Positions 60,705-64,000 of a DNA stretch of 64,000 nt are shown piece by piece. Within the stretch, counting starts at the first letter, position 1; each line of letters opens with the position of its first letter. Source of the DNA: Pseudomonas gessardii. Its GTDB lineage: Bacteria > Pseudomonadota > Gammaproteobacteria > Pseudomonadales > Pseudomonadaceae. Where the stretch lies: the NCBI RefSeq assembly GCF_001983165.1, contig NZ_MNPU01000003.1, positions 62,001 through 126,000 of the forward strand. Reading direction: 5' to 3'. A program made the translations under genes and the position numbers. A model generated the notes under the pieces. The model did no database searches and was not told the DNA's origin. It saw nothing but the letters and a program-made list of their open reading frames with translations.

Positions 60705-61829
60705 ATGCGTGGCGTATTTCGAGAAGACCACAACATGTTCCGTGATCAGGCCCGCCGTTTCGTCGACCGCGAAATTGTGCCCTACCTGCATGAGTGGGAA
60801 AAGAACGGCATCGTTCCCAAGGAAGTCTGGCTCAAGGCCGGTGAGAACGGCTTGTTATGCTCCACGGTGCCCGAAGAATACGGTGGCCCCGGAGGCGACT
60901 TCGGTCACTCGGCGGTGATGATCGAAGAGCTGGCGCGAGCCAACGCCACCGCCGTAGGTTTCACCACTCACTCGGAAATCGTCACCCCTTACATCGTTGC
61001 CTATGGCAGCGAAGAGCAAAAGCAGCAATGGCTGCCGCGCATGGTCAGCGGTGAATTGATTGGCGTGATTGCCATGAGCGAACCAGGCATTGGTAGCGAC
61101 CTGCGAGCCATGCGTACTTCGGCGCGGCGTGATGGTGACGACTACATCGTCAACGGTCAGAAGACTTTCATCACTAACGGCGGTAATGCTGGCCTTGTGG
61201 TCACTGCCACCAAGATTGACCCTTCGGCCAAAGAACTGACCCTGATCTGCGTTGAGGAAGACCGAGCCGGCTTCGCCAAGGGGCGTCTGCTGGAAAAGAT
61301 TGGCCTGAAAGGGCAAGACACCGCCGAATTGTTTTTTGATGAAGTCCGGGTGCCCGTCGGCAATCGATTGGGTGAGGAGGGCATGGGATTCAAATACCTG
61401 ACTCATCAATTGGCTTGGGAACGCCTGATCATCGCGATTCGTGCCGCGCAATCCATCGACACGCTGCTGGAAGAAACCATCGGCTACACCCGGGAGCGCA
61501 AGGTCTTCGGAAAACCGGTACTCGACTTCCAGAACACCCGCTTCAAACTCGCTGAAGCCAAGGCCCAGGCCACCATGTTGCGGGTGTTCGTCGACGACTG
61601 CCTGGCCAAAGTGATGCGCGGTGAACTGACGCCGGAAATCGCGGCAATGGCCAAACTGCTGGGATCGGAAATGCAGGGCAAGCTGCTTGACGAATTCCTG
61701 CAATTACATGGCGGCTACGGCTTCATGAGTGAATACAAGATCAGCCGCGCCTGGGTCGACGCCCGGGTCGCGCGCATCTATGGCGGCACCTCGGAAATCA
61801 TGAAAGAAATCATCGGCCGTACTCTTTGA
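60705..61829 (+). CDS. Acyl-CoA dehydrogenase
   Basis: 374 residues. Standard homotetrameric type: IAMSEPGIGSDLRAMRT and TFITNGGNAGLVV at the FAD site, LAWERLIIAIRAAQ with the Glu used as base in long-chain and isovaleryl enzymes, FGKPVLDFQNTRFKLAE and GGYGFMSEY, and a C-terminus YGGTSEIMKEIIGRTL. It belongs to the same transcriptional direction as the crotonase (42 bases apart) and oxidises an acyl-CoA intermediate. GGAG precedes the ATG. Confidence 0.93.
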   Translation: MRGVFREDHNMFRDQARRFVDREIVPYLHEWEKNGIVPKEVWLKAGENGLLCSTVPEEYGGPGGDFGHSAVMIEELARANATAVGFTTHSEIVTPYIVAYGSEEQKQQWLPRMVSGELIGVIAMSEPGIGSDLRAMRTSARRDGDDYIVNGQKTFITNGGNAGLVVTATKIDPSAKELTLICVEEDRAGFAKGRLLEKIGLKGQDTAELFFDEVRVPVGNRLGEEGMGFKYLTHQLAWERLIIAIRAAQSIDTLLEETIGYTRERKVFGKPVLDFQNTRFKLAEAKAQATMLRVFVDDCLAKVMRGELTPEIAAMAKLLGSEMQGKLLDEFLQLHGGYGFMSEYKISRAWVDARVARIYGGTSEIMKEIIGRTL

Positions 61830-61853
61830 AGCACAACTGCATGAGGCAAACTG

Positions 61854-62405
61854 ATGAGTAACTCCCTTTACGACATTTCGCTGAAGCAGATCGATGGAAG
61901 CGTCCGCACCCTTGGCGACTATCGGGGCAAAGTTCTGCTGGTGGTCAACGTCGCTTCAAAATGCGGGCTTACCCCGCAATACGAGGGTTTGGAAAAACTG
62001 TACCAAGACAAAAAATCCCAAGGCCTGGAAATACTGGGTTTCCCCGCCAACAACTTCAAGGAACAAGAACCGGGTAGCGATGTGGAAATCGTTGAGTTCT
62101 GTTCAGTGAACTATGACATTCACTTTCCGTTGTTCTCGAAAATATCGGTTGTCGGCGCGGACCAGCATCCTCTCTACGCCGAGCTGACTGCCGCACAACT
62201 CGAAACGACGGGTGAGGGCCCTTTTCGGGAGCGTCTGCAGGGTTATGGAATCGAGTCAGACAACACAACGGACGTACTCTGGAACTTCGAAAAGTTTCTG
62301 ATTGATCGGCAGGGCACGGTCGTTGCTCGTTTTGCTCCGGACATTGCGGCTGATGATCCTCGTTTGCTTGAAGCAATCGAAGCTCAATTAGTCCAAGAGG
62401 CGTGA
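61854..62405 (+). CDS. Glutathione-peroxidase-family protein with altered Gln motif
   Basis: 183 residues. Peroxidatic Cys in [11 protein letters not shown] (Cys, not selenocysteine) and the Trp-Asn pair in VLWNFEKFL are present. The usual FPCNQF motif reads FPANNF, so the Gln of the catalytic tetrad is Asn and the resolving-type Cys is Ala. QEPGS is normal. It is 24 bases after the acyl-CoA dehydrogenase, so probably in the same operon. It may detoxify peroxides or have changed specificity. It precedes panC by one base. Confidence 0.88.
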   Translation: MSNSLYDISLKQIDGSVRTLGDYRGKVLLVVNVASKCGLTPQYEGLEKLYQDKKSQGLEILGFPANNFKEQEPGSDVEIVEFCSVNYDIHFPLFSKISVVGADQHPLYAELTAAQLETTGEGPFRERLQGYGIESDNTTDVLWNFEKFLIDRQGTVVARFAPDIAADDPRLLEAIEAQLVQEA

Positions 62406-62406
62406 A

Positions 62407-63294
62407 GTGGTGCTGACAGTCGATACGGTTAGCGCGCTTCGTGCGCTCGTGGCGCGTGCACGAGGTGAAAACAAGAAAGTCGCGCTGGTGCCGACAATGG
62501 GCAACTTGCATGACGGTCATATCGCCCTGATTCATTGCGCAAAGCAGCGAGCCGACTTTGTGGTCGCCAGCATCTTCGTCAATCCACTCCAGTTCGGGGC
62601 GAATGAGGATCTGGCCAACTATCCTCGGACCCCCGACGCCGATCGCGAAAGACTGGTCAACGCCGGGTGTGATGCGCTGTTTGCCCCTGCTGTCGAACAG
62701 ATCTATCCAGATGGAATGCTCAATCAGGCCATCGTCAGTGTGCCGAACGTGTCTGATGGTCTTTGCGGTGCAGCACGCCCTGGTCACTTTGACGGGATGG
62801 CCACTGTCGTTGCCAAGTTGCTGAACATCGTTCAGCCAGACGTGGCGGTTTTCGGGGAAAAGGACTATCAGCAGCTGGCAGTCATCCGCTCGATGGTCAG
62901 GGATCTCAATATGGTGACTGACGTTGTCGGTGCACCGACGATCCGGGCCGCGGACGGCTTGGCATTATCGTCGCGCAACGGCTATCTGAGTGACCATGAG
63001 CGTTCGGTAGCCCCCGTCCTTTACGCTTGTTTGAAGCAAATGGCGGCGAGTATCCAGATTGAGAGGCGGGTGGATGAGCGCCAGTTGATTGAATGTCATC
63101 AACGTATAAGCGACGCCGGTTTTCAGCTGGAATACTTTGAAGTCAGGAATGCCCAGGATTTAAAACCTCTGACAAGCACCGATACTCACTTTGTGATTCT
63201 GGTGGCGGCGCGCATCGGCAAAACGCGGCTCATTGACAATCTGACAGTGGAATTTCGGACATCAAAAAGATCACCAGAGGAACAACACCAATGA
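62407..63294 (+). CDS. panC: Pantothenate synthetase
   Basis: 295 residues from GTG 62407, one base after the previous stop. ATP-binding HIGH-like motif [59 protein letters not shown] and [10 protein letters not shown] are all present, so it is probably active. It joins pantoate and beta-alanine with ATP on the route to CoA. In Pseudomonas panC is usually beside panB; here it is alone after a catabolic operon that depends on CoA thioesters. It may be a second copy. It overlaps the next gene by four bases. Confidence 0.93.
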   Translation: MVLTVDTVSALRALVARARGENKKVALVPTMGNLHDGHIALIHCAKQRADFVVASIFVNPLQFGANEDLANYPRTPDADRERLVNAGCDALFAPAVEQIYPDGMLNQAIVSVPNVSDGLCGAARPGHFDGMATVVAKLLNIVQPDVAVFGEKDYQQLAVIRSMVRDLNMVTDVVGAPTIRAADGLALSSRNGYLSDHERSVAPVLYACLKQMAASIQIERRVDERQLIECHQRISDAGFQLEYFEVRNAQDLKPLTSTDTHFVILVAARIGKTRLIDNLTVEFRTSKRSPEEQHQ

Positions 63295-64000
63295 GCCTTT
63301 ATCGAGCGTTCACTGTTCTTGGCCTGTGCCTTGTCTCTCTTGTCGGCATGGCTCAACAAGCGCCAGTGGATGCCTATGGTGCCGACACCCAGCGTGCCAA
63401 CGCCTTGCTGGTAAAAGCTGTCGCCGAATACAAAGCCAAGGGCGACACCGCTATGGCCGAGTTCAGCCGGCAGGGAGCCTATGTCGATGGTGAGCTGTAC
63501 ATCTACGTGGTCGATACCTCCGGTGTGATGCTTGCCAGCGGTGGGCCTTCGGTTTCACTGGTCGGAAAACCGGTGGTCAGTGTGCTGGACGACGACCTCA
63601 AGGCTGCATTACAACAAGCCATTTCGCAGCCAGAAGACGGCATCGTGCGTAGCGCCGAATACCGCTGGTGGAACTGGCAACACGGCAAGGTCGAGCGTAA
63701 GCGCGTGTTCTATCAACGAGTGAAAGATCGGGTGATCTCCGTGGGTTACTACATGCCACGGTCCAGCCCCGAGCAGGCACAACAGCTGCTGCGCCAGATT
63801 TCCGAGCAAGTTGCCAGCAACGCGAAAACCACCGTCGAGCTCATTAATCAGCACGATAAGCAGCTTACCCAGGATGATCTTTACGCCTTTGTGGTGGACC
63901 TGAAAACCAAGCGGTTCGTCGCTCACGGCTTTTCGCCCCGGCTGATCGGCACCGACTTCAAGTCATTGCGCTCAACCGACGGCAAGCCGATTGGCGAGGA
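63291..64000 (+). CDS. Cache-domain protein, cut by window end
   Basis: ATG 63291 overlaps the panC stop; the frame stays open to 64000, giving about 236 residues. A signal peptide ([18 protein letters not shown]) is followed by two cache-like sensory repeats, with [20 protein letters not shown] and later [20 protein letters not shown]. The second repeat is incomplete. Without a visible membrane helix or kinase/MCP domain in this part, it is likely a periplasmic small-ligand-binding protein. The link with panC is unclear. Confidence 0.8.
   Translation, partial: MSLYRAFTVLGLCLVSLVGMAQQAPVDAYGADTQRANALLVKAVAEYKAKGDTAMAEFSRQGAYVDGELYIYVVDTSGVMLASGGPSVSLVGKPVVSVLDDDLKAALQQAISQPEDGIVRSAEYRWWNWQHGKVERKRVFYQRVKDRVISVGYYMPRSSPEQAQQLLRQISEQVASNAKTTVELINQHDKQLTQDDLYAFVVDLKTKRFVAHGFSPRLIGTDFKSLRSTDGKPIGE

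Overview
The window looks like a Pseudomonas chromosome segment, probably of the fluorescens/mandelii/abietaniphila kind. The evidence is dense GC-rich coding, inverted REP elements of the Pseudomonas type, and the gene order. Almost all of it is one large catabolic island for tricyclic (abietane) diterpenoids, the conifer resin acids. From about 34.2 to 56.1 kb the order is ditA3-B-C-D-E-R-F-(DUF35)-G-H-A1-A2-(DUF2889)-I-J-K-L-M-N-O-P-Q. This matches what I recall of the dit cluster of Pseudomonas abietaniphila BKME-9, including a [3Fe-4S]-type ferredoxin gene about 0.88 kb before the extradiol dioxygenase gene and about 9 kb from the Rieske oxygenase genes. No database search was possible, so dit letters other than A1, A2, A3, B, C, E, R and Q are assigned by gene order.

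Layout. 0-7.5 kb: a TetR gene, a deletion relic fusing a cytochrome P450 N-terminus to a ferredoxin C-terminus, a GMC oxidoreductase gene broken by an in-frame TGA, an intact aldehyde dehydrogenase, and a DUF1302/DUF1329 pair. 7.5-12.5 kb: an amidohydrolase, a small-molecule kinase-like protein, a tyrosine-phosphatase-like protein, an EamA exporter and an SDR that has lost its catalytic residues. 12.5-19.7 kb: a second DUF1302/DUF1329 pair, a YCF48-like periplasmic beta-propeller and an MMPL/RND transporter, probably an envelope system for hydrophobic substrates. 19.8-24.1 kb: VOC protein, enoyl-CoA hydratase, SDR and a CrtI-like desaturase. 24.2-34 kb: TetR, a first CYP226-like P450, a protein of unknown function, SDRs, two related MFS permeases, a SnoaL-like protein, and a ferredoxin reductase with a [2Fe-2S] ferredoxin. 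34-56 kb: the core dit genes. 56-62 kb: a third amidohydrolase, acyl-CoA dehydrogenases and crotonases for beta-oxidation. 61.8-64 kb: glutathione peroxidase, a lone panC and a cache-domain protein cut by the window end.

Likely pathway, from the known dit biochemistry: the P450s hydroxylate C-7 and an SDR makes the 7-oxo compound; DitA1A2A3 dihydroxylates the aromatic ring; DitB and DitC give the catechol and its meta-cleavage product. FAH-family enzymes, amidohydrolases, DitJ (CoA ligase), DitF/DUF35, DitN, DitO and the acyl-CoA dehydrogenases/crotonases would then dismantle the remaining rings through CoA thioesters. Non-aromatic abietanes need prior aromatisation; the CrtI-like protein is a candidate.

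Regulation. Several promoters across the island share a 25-bp imperfect palindrome of form TGAACA-N13-TGTTCA, often overlapping the likely -10 region. A second palindrome, ATTCT-N6-AGAAT, occurs before ditR, in the ditA3 control region and before the second DUF1302 gene, and is a candidate DitR site. A third, perfect palindrome lies between the second TetR gene and the first P450. I saw no rRNA, tRNA, CRISPR array, transposase or integrase.
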